Shown: piece after piece, positions 20,871-40,565 of the stretch | Position numbering within the stretch: the first letter of the stretch is position 1 | Layout: each line of letters begins with the position of its first letter | Source: Mesostigma viride | Lineage: Eukaryota > Streptophyta > Mesostigmatophyceae > Mesostigmatales > Mesostigmataceae | Assembly: GCA_009746045.1 (NCBI GenBank) | Contig: RPFO01000213.1 | Coordinates: 6,128,654-6,192,653, forward strand | Direction of reading: 5' to 3' | DNA: 64,000 bases | Translations under genes and position numbers: made by a program | Notes under the pieces: generated by a model | Told to the model about the DNA's origin: nothing | The model's input: only the letters and a program-made list of their open reading frames with translations | Databases searched by the model: none

Positions 20871-21560
20871 GGGCGCCTTGCGCAGCATCTTATTAGTGAC
20901 GTTGCCGTTGAGTCGTTGCTCCAGCCTCCTGCGTCAGTGTCCAGGTCTCGGCGCCGTAGGTCAGGATTGTCAGAATGACGACCTTGGAGAGGTCACGCTT
21001 GACGATCCGAGGTAGGGCGGGGTTGCTCCACCAGCTGGCGGCAGTGGTCATGGACTCAGTTGCGCCCACGGGCCCATGCTGATCCGTGGCGTCAGGTCGT
21101 CCTCGCAGTCGGGAAGCCAACTGCCGAGCAGCTTGAAGCGGCCTGAAGTAGGATAGTGGACCTCGGTGTCGTCTAAGAGGTGGAGTGTGGGCGGGGGCCC
21201 TGCCCTGCCATGCCGAGGGCCAGGGCCTCCGTTTTGGGGCTGATTTCTAGACCAACCGCCCGAGCCTCGAGCGCCAGGCAGTCCAGCCAAAGTCATGCAG
21301 TTGGGCAGACTCCGGCTTCTCGATGAGCGTGATGTCGTCGGCATAAATGAGGTCAGCTAGTAAATTCTGCTTGTTAGTCGGCCCCCCTTCCCCAAGCTCG
21401 TTCGTGATCACTAGGCCAGGGGCACGGCCTGCAATGCTAGCAAAGCGGCCGGGCACGCATGCCGGGCGCATAACATAATATCCACTACAATAATAAACAG
21501 GTACGGCTTCTTGGCATGCATATAGAAGGGATGTACAACGCCCGTGGAAATGTTGCATGT
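20871..21560 (-). pseudogene. LINE-B reverse transcriptase fragment
   Basis: Minus-strand frames read RFASIAGRAPGLVITNELGE, then LLADLIYADDITLIEKPES, which carries the YADD catalytic box, then LLGSWLPDCEDDLTPR and VILTILTYGAETWTLTQEAG. They match 55,540-56,127 on the plus strand but lie in several different frames with stops, so this is a dead copy. It is interrupted at its 3' side by the TTAA element at 17,170-20,866 and resumes at 17,165. The family is a LINE related to the LINE-A of 22-27 kb (same motif order) but clearly distinct in sequence. Confidence 0.75.
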
Positions 21561-21751
21561 TTTCAAGGCCCGGCCCAGGTCAAACCGGAAAAGGTTTTAC
21601 TATTTTGAAGCTTGTCATGTTTGCATTCGGCTGAATTTGAGCCTGTTTCCATGCAAAGCTCAGTTAGCCTGAAAATTTGATTCTAGCCACAAGTTTCTAA
21701 AAATCAAGCTGACTGAACAGGCTAATTTGAGCTGTACGTCAACGGGCATAT

Positions 21752-22014
21752 CTATTCTGATCAGGCACGCCGCAAAGGTGAAAACCATTTTCGTTCAGTG
21801 CCGGTCCGCGGAAAACGCGGAAAAACGCGATCTGCAAATGAATCCGACCCGGGAATCGAACTGGGGACCTCTCGCACCAACTTTCGCTGACTATAGGACG
21901 GACGTCTCTGGATCCTAGGGCATCGCCAACTTACACCTACAGTCATCCGCAAAAGTTCTCCTTTCCGGGGAGTGATGCAAGCCTTTCGGATTTGGTACTA
22001 GATAAATCACTCGA
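21752..22014 (-). repeat. tRNA-related SINE-like repeat, copy 1
   Basis: A ~262-bp unit, nearly identical to 27,479-27,737. On the minus strand it has an A-box-like TATAGTCAGCGAAAGTTGG and a B-box-like AGTTCGATTCC about 25 bp later. The flanks GTCCG and CGGAT could pair as a short acceptor-like stem. There is no anticodon arm, so it is not a functional tRNA. It lies just beyond the 3' end of the LINE-A copy. Confidence 0.6.
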
Positions 22015-22304
22015 GATCTGTGTGTAGGAGTACTACACACGTGTCTGCACGCGAGACTTGTTCAGTCTCGCAACGTGAGACGGGCTGAACACGGAGCCCT
22101 GGAACCTTCTTTATTAATTAATTAATTAATTAGACTCGTGCTCCCGTTGGGGAGTCACGGAGCATTAACCCCGATGGATGGATGGATGGGTGCAAACATT
22201 CCTACCGGTCTAATCTATCTACATTGGCTACATACTACATCTATCTATAACAACATTCTAACTACAACATCTATCTAGGCAGCCGCACGCTGCCCTAGGG
22301 GGAG

Positions 22305-23948
22305 CTATCTAGCGTGCCTCCCGCGGGATTGCACACGCGGGCGCTTCCCCACGGGGGGGGGCTCGTTGTCCTCTATGACCTGGGCCCACTTGGCCTTGTC
22401 CATCATCTTCTTCCAAATCACGGAGAGGCCTAGGCCCCCCATGTCCTCTACTAGCTGTTCTTTGAAGGTGCGGGCCTTGCGGCGTCTAACATCACTGGGC
22501 CCAGCCCACGTCAGGAGGTGCCGGCCAGGCTGGGCTGGTCGCAGTCCTGCGGGGGGGCCACGTGAGGTGTCTACCTGGTTGGTGCGAGCTAGGTGCCCTA
22601 CTAGCTGCAGGCGGCGTTGCTTAATTGTGCTGGTGATATAGGGCATGCCCTGGTACAGGGTCCTCATTGCGGACATGAGCAGCATATCCTACTCTGAAAA
22701 TGGAACGCAGCATGCTGGTGACCGCGCCGTCCAGCTTGCGGGCCAGGTCGGCGGTGAGGGTCCACGTCTCGGCGCCATACGTGAGAACAGGAAGGACGAG
22801 GACCTTGAACAGGTCCTGTTTCTCGATCTTGCCCAGGGGCTTGCGCCACAGGGCCCGTACTGGCGTAAAGCGTGCCAGGCGAGGGAGATGCGGTGGTCCA
22901 CATCAACCTCGCAGCTAGGGAGCAGGCTGCCCAGCAGCTTAACGCGGTCCCGATACAGGACTCGAGAGCCGTCTAGGAGATAGAGGGGCGGCGCTGAGGT
23001 GGTGAGCCCAACCGCCAGGGCCTCTGTCTTCTTGCTGACCTCAAGCCCCACTGCACGGGCCTCGAGAGCCAGGCAGTCAAGCCATGTCTGCACGTGCTCA
23101 GTGTCCTCGAAGAGGGTGGTGTCGTCTGCGTAAATGATGTCTGCTAGCCGAATCTCCGTGTCCGCACCGCCATGCCAGAATTTGTTAGCAACCTGCACTC
23201 CTGGTTCCCTGCCCACGATGCGGGCAAATCGCTTGCGCGCCTGAATCATTACGTATTCGACAACAATAATGAACAGGTAGGGCGACAGCACGCAGCCCTG
23301 CCACACACCCTTCTGTAAAGGGCATGGGGGCGTGGTCCCGTAAGAAGTGCGCACCGAAGTGGTGGACCCTTCATACAGGTTGCGGATGACAGCAATCAGG
23401 GGGCGGGGGATCCGGAACAACTCGAGGATGTCCCAAAGCGCAGGCCAGAAAACCGAATCGAAGGCTTTGATGAAGTCCACCAGCACAAGGTGCAAAGGGG
23501 ACTCACCAGGCTGAAGGCGTTGCAGTTCCTCCACCAGTCGGCGAGTAGCGAAGAGCGCCTGTACTGTGTTGCGACCTGAACGGAAGCCGTGCTGAGTCTC
23601 GCTGAGGTGACCGTCCAGGGCCGTGCGCAGGCGGTTCAGGATGAGCCGCATAAGAAGCTTGAGGGGGGCACTTTGAATGCACACCCCTCTGTAGTTGCCG
23701 GGGTCGGCAGGCGACCCCTTGTTCTTGTACAGCATCGTGCGAAAACTGTGTTGCCAGGCCGCTGGAGGTGGTTGCGACGACAGCAGAAGGCGGTTGCAGA
23801 TGTCCCGGAAGAGCAGCATAACACCTGTGTCCTCGAATTCGGCTGCAAGTTTTACAACTGCGGCCGGAATCTCGTCAGAGCCGGTGGCTGCGTCATAACG
23901 CAGGCGCTGGACCGCCTCCGTGACCTCGCGAGAGGTGAAAGGAGGCAT
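22305..23948 (-). pseudogene. LINE-A ORF2 reverse transcriptase and C-terminal region
   Basis: Recognisable RT blocks in order are LYKNKGSPADPGNYRGVCIQ, SETQHGFRSGRNTVQALF, LVLVDFIKAFDSVFW (motif A, F-x-x-A-F-D), KGVWQGCVLSPYLFIIVVEY, and DIIYADDTTLFED (motif C, YADD). After about 22,860 the frame drifts. The conserved LTYGAETWTLTADLARKLDG lies in another frame, and a stop at 22,689 precedes QRRLQLVGHLARTNQVD, the typical post-RT segment. The catalytic residues are present, but the frame breaks make this copy non-functional. RNase H is not present. Confidence 0.85.
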
Positions 23949-23986
23949 GTCAGACGGGTCGCCAAGTGGGCCGACCAGCGGGGGGA

Positions 23987-24484
23987 CTAGGTAGTCCGCC
24001 GCTGACCTAGGCGGGGCCGGGGGCCCTGCGGGGCCGGCCAGGGCGGCCGGGCGGGCGGCGGCGGCTGGAGCAGGGGTGGGGGCGGCGCAGCTGTCCCCAC
24101 GACCTCGGCCGTGGCCGTGGCCCAGGTACGAAGCCGCTTGGCTGGGGCGCCGGGGACGTCGTGGCGGTGGGGCCGGCCGAGGCCGTCCGGGTGCCCGAGG
24201 CGCTTGTACCAGAACCAGGCCCCCTTGCCGTCGTGCTTCTGCTGGCAGCTGCGCAGGTCCTTGACCATCTGCTGAGCATCTGCCTTCTCAGCCTGCTCGT
24301 AGGCGGCCCTCAGAGCTGCTTGCAGCCCAGGTTTGGCGATCGGATCTCTGTTGCGGCGGAGCATCTGCCTGGCGGCGACCACTGTCGGTGCGTGACGGTG
24401 GACAGCAAGCTGCCGACGCGGAGGCAAGGTGGGGAGGGTGCGGGCAGCCAGGCGATACTTGGCGGCGACACCACGGAGGATCAC
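23987..24484 (-). pseudogene. LINE-A ORF2 segment between endonuclease and RT
   Basis: This frame joins the endonuclease C-terminus to the RT. It has a basic helical stretch (RQMLRRNRDPIAKPGLQAAL, AYEQAEKADAQQMVKDLRSC), then GAWFWYKRLGHPDG, a motif common in this linker of LINE ORF2 proteins, then proline-rich low complexity. It is out of frame with both neighbours, giving at least two frameshifts in ORF2. Confidence 0.65.
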
Positions 24485-25463
24485 TGAAATATCCCCCGGC
24501 GGCGGAATGGCGTGTAACTGCTGTCGGCTGCCCCGGCGTCGAATACGGCCAGGAAATCATCCCTGTGCGACATAGCGGCCTGCTCTTCTGCTGACATCTT
24601 GTCGGCATCCTTCAGCACAATCCGGAGCACTTTCAGATCTGGCTGAGGTGCCAGCTGTCGCGACGGTTTCACCCCAGGAAACCGCAATCTGATGCGAGCG
24701 AGCACGAGACGATGATCAGATTCCACCGTGCTGACAGAATCTTGCAGGACGCGAGCATCGACAACTGAGGGGCGCTGAGCCCGACGTACGCAGACATAAT
24801 CAAGGCACACCACCCGATCCGACGGCCCAAAAAAGGTGGCCAGCTGCTCAGCGGGGCGTGCGAAAGAAGCATTGCATGCAACCAGCGCAGATTCTGCCAG
24901 CAGATTCGCAAATAAAGGCGTGTTACCGTTGGCTGTCGTGTTGGTTGGGGAATACTGAGCGCCCCCAGTGCCAACTGGCAGCGTGGCGTTGGCGTCGAGC
25001 AGCATAACCAGGAAGTGCCGAGCTGGGATGTTGGCCTCCTCCTCCTTGAGGGCGTCGAAGAAGGCCTCACGTTCCGCCTGAGCTCGACCCGCATGTGGTG
25101 CATATCCCACGATAACGGTTAGCGTGTGGTGTGAATGGCCCTCAGTGGCCGAAAAAGTGGCCACTAGCACACGCGGGGACCGCAGCACGATGGACTGGAG
25201 CTGCTCTGATGCTGCCGGCGAGCACAAGAGGCCCACACCACCTTGGCCCGGCGCGTCGCCGCCACCATAGTGGAACCGCCAGCCTGCCGCAGGTCGTCGA
25301 CCAGCAGACCGTTGACCGCGTGCTGAGGGTCAACGGTGCGTCGGTGCTCCTGGACTCCAAGAACAGCGATCTTGTTGTCGGCGCACAGGGCGATCAGCTC
25401 GTCGACGCGTTGGCGTGCTGGGGTGCCGCCGCTCGTAGAAGGATCTGCAGGGAGGGTGCGCAC
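24481..25463 (-). pseudogene. LINE-A ORF2 apurinic/apyrimidinic endonuclease domain
   Basis: Two overlapping frames make up the domain. The first (25,463 to about 25,200) contains IAVLGVQEHRRT, the Q-E-x metal-binding box. The second (25,236-24,481) contains VIVGYAPHAG, FLVMLLDANATL (the D-x-N box), VVCLDYVCVRR and VESDHRLVLARIRL (the terminal S-D-H box). The order and residues are those of APE-type LINE endonucleases, which nick target DNA for target-primed reverse transcription. The frame change near 25,200 disables it. Confidence 0.8.
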
Positions 25464-25877
25464 GTTAAAACTTGCAATACCAAGAATGGGCCGTTGCCCT
25501 ATTAGCGGGGGGGTGGGGGTGGGGGTGGGGGTGGAGAAGGGTAGTGCTGGAGGTGGGGGTGGGGGTGGGGGGGGGGGGAGGGGGAGGGTGGCGATTGGGG
25601 TTAATGCTTGTCAACGCATGGAGGCTTTCTTTCAGGACGGATATGCGTCGTCTCCGTCCTGGCTGGGGTCGCCGGCGTGTCGACTGGGCCTCATCCCGCT
25701 CAAGGCGGGCTAGGAGGCGTGTGAGGCTGGTAAATTGGCGGGAAGGTTGACCGTGGCGTGCCTGGCGACCTTGCATCCTGATCATGCTCGCACGGTGCGA
25801 CATGAGGATGGAAAGGGGCTTGTTTATAAAGGCTGTGCCCAAAGCCTATTGTACCGCGAGGCCGCGAGGGTGTGCCC

Positions 25878-27215
25878 TTACCGGGCGGCATCCATACCCG
25901 GGACGTGCGTAGACGATGATGACGCAGCTGGGGCGGGCCTGGGTACGGCCCGACTTGTGCCGCTTGTTAGGAGCCTGCGCCTCCGTGCGCTGGCCGTTGA
26001 TGAATAGCACGGGGGTGTCGTGGACGAGGCGGACGTAGACCTTCTGGCCTCGTGCCTGGCCTTGATCGCCACGTCGCTGCCCAGCAGACCATTCTTGATG
26101 ACTAGCTGGGCCGGTGAGAGGAGGTCGTCGAGGCTCGGCGCGTTTCTCCCGCCTAGGAGCTTGCGGGCCTGGAGTACCTTCACCTTGCTGGCCACATTCG
26201 CAAAGGTCACCCGGATGGGGCCAGGCTGGCCCGCCATCCAGGCTGCCGACTCAATGCGGATGCGTTCGTTGCCCAGTTGCAGCCTGCCCACGATGAGGCT
26301 GTGGTACAGGCGTTGCGCTAGCATCAGGTCCGTTTCAGGCTGCTGTGCGACCTGGAAATACCGGACCACTATACTGCGTGAGCGCAGGTCCTCCTCGATA
26401 GCAGTCTTGTGGGCTGCAGCCCCCCTGCGTGCGGCATCCTCCATTAGGTTGGCAATGTCCGTCTGTTTGACCATGTTAGCGTAGCTGGTGGCCGGTGCGG
26501 GGGCGGCTGGTTGGGGCGGGCTGGTCAGGGCGGCCTTGACCTCGGCAATGCTGGAGCGGAGCTCGGCAGTGTCTTGACGGATAGCGGTGGACAAGGTGCC
26601 GAGTTGGGCAGCCATGTCTGCGACTTTCTTATTGAGCTTGTGCAGGTCTGCTGCTTCCGGGGAAGCATCGGGGGTGTTGGCGGTGCCGTGATCGGCGTCC
26701 TCGAAGGCGGCAAAGAGTGCCCGGAGGCAAGGGGCCTGCGCGTGACTCAAGAAAACAGAAAGTCGAAGCTGTGGCTCGTCCAAGTCGGGAAGGCGTTCAC
26801 TGGAATGGTCCCGCCAGACGCGTAAGGAAAATATATCTCCTTGCCGGTGTCGTGCAGGTGGCGCAGGATAGCCTGCGCCTGCTCGGCGGTAAGCGAAAAG
26901 AACTGCTGCTCGTCGACAACCTGGCCAGGCATGAAATGCTGGGTCGAACTCAGCGTCGTTAGCGTCGTCGTCGTCGTCGTCGATGGCGTCGTCAATGGGG
27001 GTGTCTTTGGAAGACGATGGCGGGGGGATCTGGCTCTCCATCTCGTCGGCTGGGGCGTAGCAAACCCGCTTGGAGGAGGCGGTAATGGCGGCCGCGTTTG
27101 CCTGGGGCTGCGTCGCAATGGTTTCCGCATCTGCAATTAGTTGCGTAATCGTGTTGGGCGCTGAAGCCTCCCTCTCGGAGAGAGAAGGGGAGGCGGTTGA
27201 CGGAGTTTCTGCCAT
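25878..27215 (-). CDS. LINE-A ORF1 protein
   Basis: An intact 445-codon ORF starting MAETPSTASPSLSE. Residues ~75-95 are acidic and Asp-rich. Residues ~190-230 are a coiled coil (LHKLNKKVADMAAQLGTLST) suited to trimerisation. Next come RSIVVRYFQVAQQPETDLML, an RRM-like beginning, and IRVTFANVASKVKVLQARKL, typical of the C-terminal domain of L1-type ORF1 proteins. These bind the element RNA and act as chaperones. The last ~60 residues are S/T/R-rich and lack a recognised zinc knuckle. ORF1 is the only intact ORF of this LINE. The start is chosen as the first ATG after a GC-poor 5' region. Confidence 0.7.
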   Translation of the reverse strand: MAETPSTASPSLSEREASAPNTITQLIADAETIATQPQANAAAITASSKRVCYAPADEMESQIPPPSSSKDTPIDDAIDDDDDDANDAEFDPAFHAWPGCRRAAVLFAYRRAGAGYPAPPARHRQGDIFSLRVWRDHSSERLPDLDEPQLRLSVFLSHAQAPCLRALFAAFEDADHGTANTPDASPEAADLHKLNKKVADMAAQLGTLSTAIRQDTAELRSSIAEVKAALTSPPQPAAPAPATSYANMVKQTDIANLMEDAARRGAAAHKTAIEEDLRSRSIVVRYFQVAQQPETDLMLAQRLYHSLIVGRLQLGNERIRIESAAWMAGQPGPIRVTFANVASKVKVLQARKLLGGRNAPSLDDLLSPAQLVIKNGLLGSDVAIKARHEARRSTSASSTTPPCYSSTASARRRRLLTSGTSRAVPRPAPAASSSSTHVPGMDAAR

Positions 27216-27478
27216 AGCTGGTTCCGGAAAATTACGAACCCTGCCTGTGCTGCGTTTTATGATATTGCGCTAAATCTTGGGCGATGGCGGCTGAAAATTA
27301 TATCATCGTGTTCGTCATTAAAAGACGCATCTACTGCAATTTACCCGACCAAATTTCATGCCCGGATGTAAAAGTTATGAGCACTCTCGGCATCCATGGC
27401 CATCCTTCTCCATTTATTATCAAGGAGAGTCTTTATTAGAAGGGGGCGTAGCCGGTACTATCGAAATCAGCCAAGCGT

Positions 27479-27737
27479 ATATTCTGATCAGGCACGCCGC
27501 AAAGGTGAAAACCATTTGCGTTCAGTGCCGGTCCGCGGAAAACGCGGAAAAACGCGATCTGCACATGAATCCGACCGGAATCGAGCTGGAGACCTCTCGC
27601 ACCAACTTTCGCTGACTAGGACGGACGTCTCCGGATCCTAGGGCATCGCCAACTTACACCTACAGTCATCCGCAAAAGTTCTCCTTTCCGGGGAGTGATG
27701 CAAGCCTTTCGGATTTGGTACTAGATAAATTACTCGC
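27479..27737 (-). repeat. tRNA-related SINE-like repeat, copy 2
   Basis: Same repeat as 21,752-22,014, with a few substitutions and a 2-bp deletion in the A-box region (CCTAGTCAGCGAAAG) and AGCTCGATTCC as B box. It lies ~230 bp upstream of the LINE-A 5' end, in the same orientation as copy 1. Confidence 0.6.
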
Positions 27738-28704
27738 CAATATCTATATTGGCCGCAAAGATTCAGCTTCGGGAGCCGCTTTGTTTGCACGGCTAGGTTG
27801 GGGGCCGGCGGGTTGGCCCCGGCCCACAATCGGGGGCCCCTAAGTCTGGCTATTTGGCTCGCGGCCCGGTTCATTTTGGCGGGGCGTGCCATGTTGTTGG
27901 CACCAAAGTCCTAGCGCCGGATACTGAAGCTTACATACGATCCACCATGCACGGCAGGAGGTTATGCAGGATAGGTCTTCAAATGGCAGTCGAGGTTATG
28001 CTGGATGCAATCTCCACATGCACTGGTGACCAATAAGTAACTGTGACGTGATATGGAAAACACTATAGCGATTCGGGCCGTGGCGCCCGCCGTTGTACTA
28101 CTAGAAGTGGAGAGTTACCCCACCATTCCACCACCGATTCCATTGAGGATTTATGGCTTACTACGTGAGATTTTGTGGCTCATGCACATGTGACAGTCAC
28201 GTGCACTTTGCCATTTCTATATCTATAGTATTGCTTGTCCCATGATAGGCAAAGCCACAGAAGATGCAAAGGCATTCTCAGTGATAAACCAGATTGACAA
28301 TATACGCACACTATAACAGATAAAGGTTTGATCCAATATACCGGTCCATGCACTCCGAGACCTCGTTGTATAGACAACAACACGGGGAGAGGCATGCTTC
28401 CCGACGAAGTGTCCTTGGCCAATTTGCACAGTAGGGCAGGCCTAGCCCCAGCTTCAAAAAAATGATTAATTAGTCTTGCAGCCAAGCATCTCCCCTCCTC
28501 TTCTTTGTTCCGGAATTGCAGTTCATTTTGGAATTCATGTGCCTGTATTGACACGTGAACGAAACAAGAAACCCTGCCGGCTGCGGCTCACCACTGGATC
28601 TCACGATAACACTGAATAGCAAAAAAGCATGGGCATGTAGCCAGGGGCGTCACTAGATGTCTTGACTTGCAGGCAGCAGCCCGTTGGAAGCACAACAATC
28701 ACCG
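27738..28704. other. No gene seen; LINE-B relic at 28,060-28,190
   Basis: Positions 28,066-28,180 (TAGCGATTCGGGCCGTGG ... CCATTGAGGATTTATG) resemble the LINE-B 3' UTR. The remainder, up to the TGS1 stop codon, shows no coding similarity. Confidence 0.4.
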
Positions 28705-36828
<8,124 letters not shown>

Positions 36829-36995
36829 GACATAACGGATGGGAAACAATTAAATCAGCACAACACGAAAAGGCAGAAGAATGAGCCAATCTCCTGTGGG
36901 GGGCGCCCGCGTGACATAACGGAATCGAAACAATTAAATCAGCACTACAAGAAGAGGCAGAAGAATGAGCTGTTCTCCTGCGGGGGCTGCCATAC

Positions 36996-39900
36996 GATAT
37001 AGATAGAAAACAAAAACAAAAAGAAAGCAAAAGAGGGGAAAGAAGAGAAAAAGACTGGACAGAAAGGGAGGGGAAAAGATTGACAAGCCCAATCGACTGG
37101 GAGAAACATATCAGCACTCGGGTTTTAAGAGCATTCTCAATGTTTCCAGAGCATTCTAAATAAAAGAATCTTCGTCATATTCGTGAGAAAAGAAAAGATG
37201 GGGGTGAGGGGTGAGGAGGGGGGGCAGCGAGATCCATGGCGACGGCTTCACACAGCAACCCCTATCATGTTGGACTCTCATTAGGGACTTCTATTATGGT
37301 GACATGGCTTTTGTTCAATCTGGTTTATGAAGGGGAGTAAACTGGCGTCTAGCACAGGCGGCCAAGCATCGGCGGGCATGGTAATTGACGCAACTAGGAG
37401 TACAGCTATCTCATGGTATGGATGCATGAGCTGTCTCCATCTAGAAGACATGCTACATGACAAGACATAACTAGTAAAGACAGAAAAATGCATGTTGGGA
37501 GCTCAAAACGGGCGTACACTACCAGAGGTAGGGACCCAGAGAAGGCAGACATGATGTCACAAACAGGACGCTAATGCTTGTAGGTGTGCTGCTAGGATGT
37601 GCACGCTGTTTGAAAGGGAGCCCAGTCTACACGATCTTCTCATCAATCCCATACACAGGATCTAGCAGCCTTCAAGTAGCCTCCCAGAGACACAAGGGCC
37701 AATGGCACCACCGAGGCTTACAAAATAGTCTACCAAACGGAACCATCAGCCCCATGGCGATTATTGCATCGAGACATTCCCCTCTGATTCCCCTGCAAGT
37801 GTGCAACCCCCCCCCATCTTTCAATGGCAAGCAGAGAGCCAGCCAGGGAGTCAACAGATAAGGTAGAGCAGCCACACGCAGGTGGTTCCTGCTTGCCGAC
37901 GCGACAACTCTCTGTTGACGTCTAACTTCGGAAGGTAACGCCTCTCGACGCGGGTATGTTTCAGTAGACACGGGTATGTTTCAATAAACGCTGCCCTGTT
38001 CAATCCATAATAAACCTAATCCTAGAATGCTAGAACATGCATAGTACAGGATATCCACAGGGCCAATATTACTGCCTGAGGAATGGGATTCCAAACAAAT
38101 CTCTGAACCTGGCTTGGTTCAAGCAACTTCTGACGCAGGGAAGGCAGCTGTCGGTGTCAGTCTAAAATAGGAAAAAAGTGGTACCCACGTCGAGTGATGC
38201 CGGAGGCGTCCAAAGCGACCTCGCGGGGCGGTGCTTGACCTTGATAAAGCAGCTTGCGTCGTTATCACTGCAAGGAGAGCACAACATGGGAGTACACATC
38301 AGGTGACCACCTTCAAGTTCTGCGGAAATGGCTAGTCTGACAGATCACAGCCGTACAAAACAACGCAAGCACGGCTCCTCGTTTCTCGGCACCATTTGTT
38401 GTCTACAGCCCGCCACCTACGGCAAATTCTAAGATATATTCGGATCGCTAGCCACCCAAGCCCGCAGCCTGAGTTACCAGGTTCACAACACCGAGATGGC
38501 AGGACTCGCAAAACCATTCGGTTTCGGAAGTCGGAAATATAACCTAGCGGGCGGTACCTTAAAAACACGGCGGTATGGAGACATGTTGAAGGAAGGTGAC
38601 CGCAACGCATAGGCGGCTGGTAAATTTTCGTTTGTCGGCTTTCAGCCATCCGACGGCCTTTCCGCTTTTTCCCCATGCACTACTACGGTCCGGCTAATTG
38701 GCTAGTTCATGCGCAACGAAGATGTTCATCCCCGAGTAAAAAATCGGCACACACAGAACAAATAGCAACAAGAAAAAATTTTATCTTAAGACGGGGGTTA
38801 TCCGGCAATACGTTACCGAATTATTAACATAATTCTGCGTTTCCTGGATACACTGCTGCGTTCATTCTTTGCCACCATTTGCCCCCACCCAAAACAACCA
38901 GTTTGGGCAATGGTCGTCGCAAACATCGGATCTCGCTACCAATTATGGGGCACGATGCAAAGAAAGTGGCACAACCACGTGACGACTGATGAGCGCCACC
39001 GACCCACCGTAGCTCGCTGGAGAACGACCAGGCCTCTCACACTGCCCGTGCTGCTGCCGAACGCATACTCGTATGTGTAATGTGGTACAGTACGACTTTT
39101 TAATAGCCGTATCCTGGACGTACATTTCGGGGGCGTGGGTATATTTATTGTCCAATTATAGACAAGATATTTACAATGGGTAACTTGTATCAGCGAATCC
39201 GAAATGAAGGTAGTCAGTAGTCACACACTGATGTGACAGGTGAAGGGGCTAAGGCGCATTAGCCGGACACACAACAACAGCATCTTCCGGAGCTTGTACA
39301 CTTGACGACGTTCACTACTAAACAAGTAAACAACCTAATGCAGCTGGAGTATCCGATGATACAACCGTACATGTCCCCGTTGAGTATTTTTGGTTCTTGT
39401 CTGTTTGTGATGGCATGCTGTTCAGTGTCCTGCCCTCGGCCATTCCAAATCTCTAGCTGCTGCCCATGTGCTGCGTGGGCAACAACAACTACAACAATAA
39501 CGCAGTCCAAAACGAATGAATGTTACAACAACAACAAGTCAACAACAACAACATTCTGAATTTCTGATTCCAACAGCTGGAGTAGCCGTATATTATTTTG
39601 CCGTTGTTTGAGGCGCGCCGCGCCATTGTTCCCTACGGAACATACTTTCGTGCTTCGTCTCAATGGTAGTGTGCGCGGTGCGCCGGCCGCGGACCGCGCC
39701 GCGGTCGAATATACTTCGAATATATTGGTGGCGCGAGGGTTGCAGCCTGGCGCCTTGTTGCTGGGGTGTTGTTGTTGTTACCCGCGCCACACATGGCAGC
39801 ACGTAACTGCCCTCGAAACGGTCTGGTAACTCTTGCGGCGGGGAAGTAAATACGGCGGATGAGAATTACGTAATACTATGTGGAACCGTTAAATTCCGGT

Positions 39901-40565
39901 AGTTCGGAACGGTGATAATGCCGCCTCGCCGTGGCCTAGCGTTTTATCTAGCCGCCAAGTGTCTCCCCAGGCGTCGCCAATTTATTAGCGGCCAAAGTAA
40001 AAGCAAACTTTGCCCTGCCACCTCGCGGGAAAAGTGTACTTTAGCTGCCGAGCCGTTATCAGCCTGCGCCATCCACACTCCACAACCAGCCACGTAACCC
40101 CATCCTGCGCCCTTTTTGCCCTTGTGGCCAGGAAAGCAAACGGGTGATACACAGTCTTCATAGCCATTATCTGTGTGTTCACCTTCGACTGCAGCTCGCC
40201 ACAAACTGGTCAACACCAAGGCGACGGGGGCAGAGAAACTAAAATTCGAAAGCTGTATATGGCTAGAAAGTTTTTCATATAATGTCGCCTTCCTTCTGTG
40301 ACAATAAACCGATGGGGTTTTCAACCGCGGGGCGGCTGTCCCCAGAATTGTTAAATCCTGTGCACTATCAACCCCCATGCCTGGAAGACCGCCTCGCCTT
40401 TCTGCACGAGGTAAAGCGTTTAGGTTCTAGGCTTGCCGTTGAGCGCAAGTGATGGAATTAGGTGTCAGCATGTACTCGCCTCAGTAAATGTGGCGTCCCG
40501 AGAATTTGTTTAGTCCCATGCAGACGTCGTAAATTCCACCAGGCTAATTTTTAGATTATCGAGGA
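36996..40565. other. Divergent intergenic region between TGS1 and the ergothioneine fusion gene
   Basis: About 3.6 kb with no recognised gene. ORFs at 39,944-40,378 (minus) and 39,608-39,829 (plus) lack any domain I know. A (CAA)n-like tract lies at 39,478-39,552 and a GC-rich palindromic patch at 39,612-39,710. The promoters of the two divergent genes presumably lie here, but no specific element can be assigned. Confidence 0.5.

Larger units (their letters stand above)
22112..27250 (-). mobile_element. LINE-A non-LTR retrotransposon, near full length, decayed
   Basis: On the minus strand the order is a short 5' region, ORF1 (27,215-25,878), a GT-rich microsatellite (25,506-25,582), an AP-type endonuclease in two frames, a linker, reverse transcriptase with YADD, a C-terminal conserved segment, a 3' UTR with hairpin (22,134-22,165) and a (TTAA)n tail (22,112-22,133). 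Family-specific motifs place it among apurinic-endonuclease LINEs with two ORFs. Several frameshifts in ORF2 show it is inactive. Copies of a SINE-like repeat lie just outside both ends. Confidence 0.85.

Noticed and set aside
21752..22014. A functional tRNA gene
   Set aside because: It has A- and B-box-like motifs, but no anticodon arm or complete cloverleaf could be drawn. It is a dispersed repeat.
21752..27737. LTRs flanking a retrotransposon at 22-27 kb
   Set aside because: The element inside is an endonuclease-type LINE with its own 3' tail, and the repeats lie outside its ends. They do not begin TG or end CA and have tRNA-like boxes.
39944..40378. 144-codon ORF upstream of the fusion gene
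   Set aside because: No recognisable domain. It overlaps the likely promoter region of the fusion gene and a plus-strand ORF of similar size.
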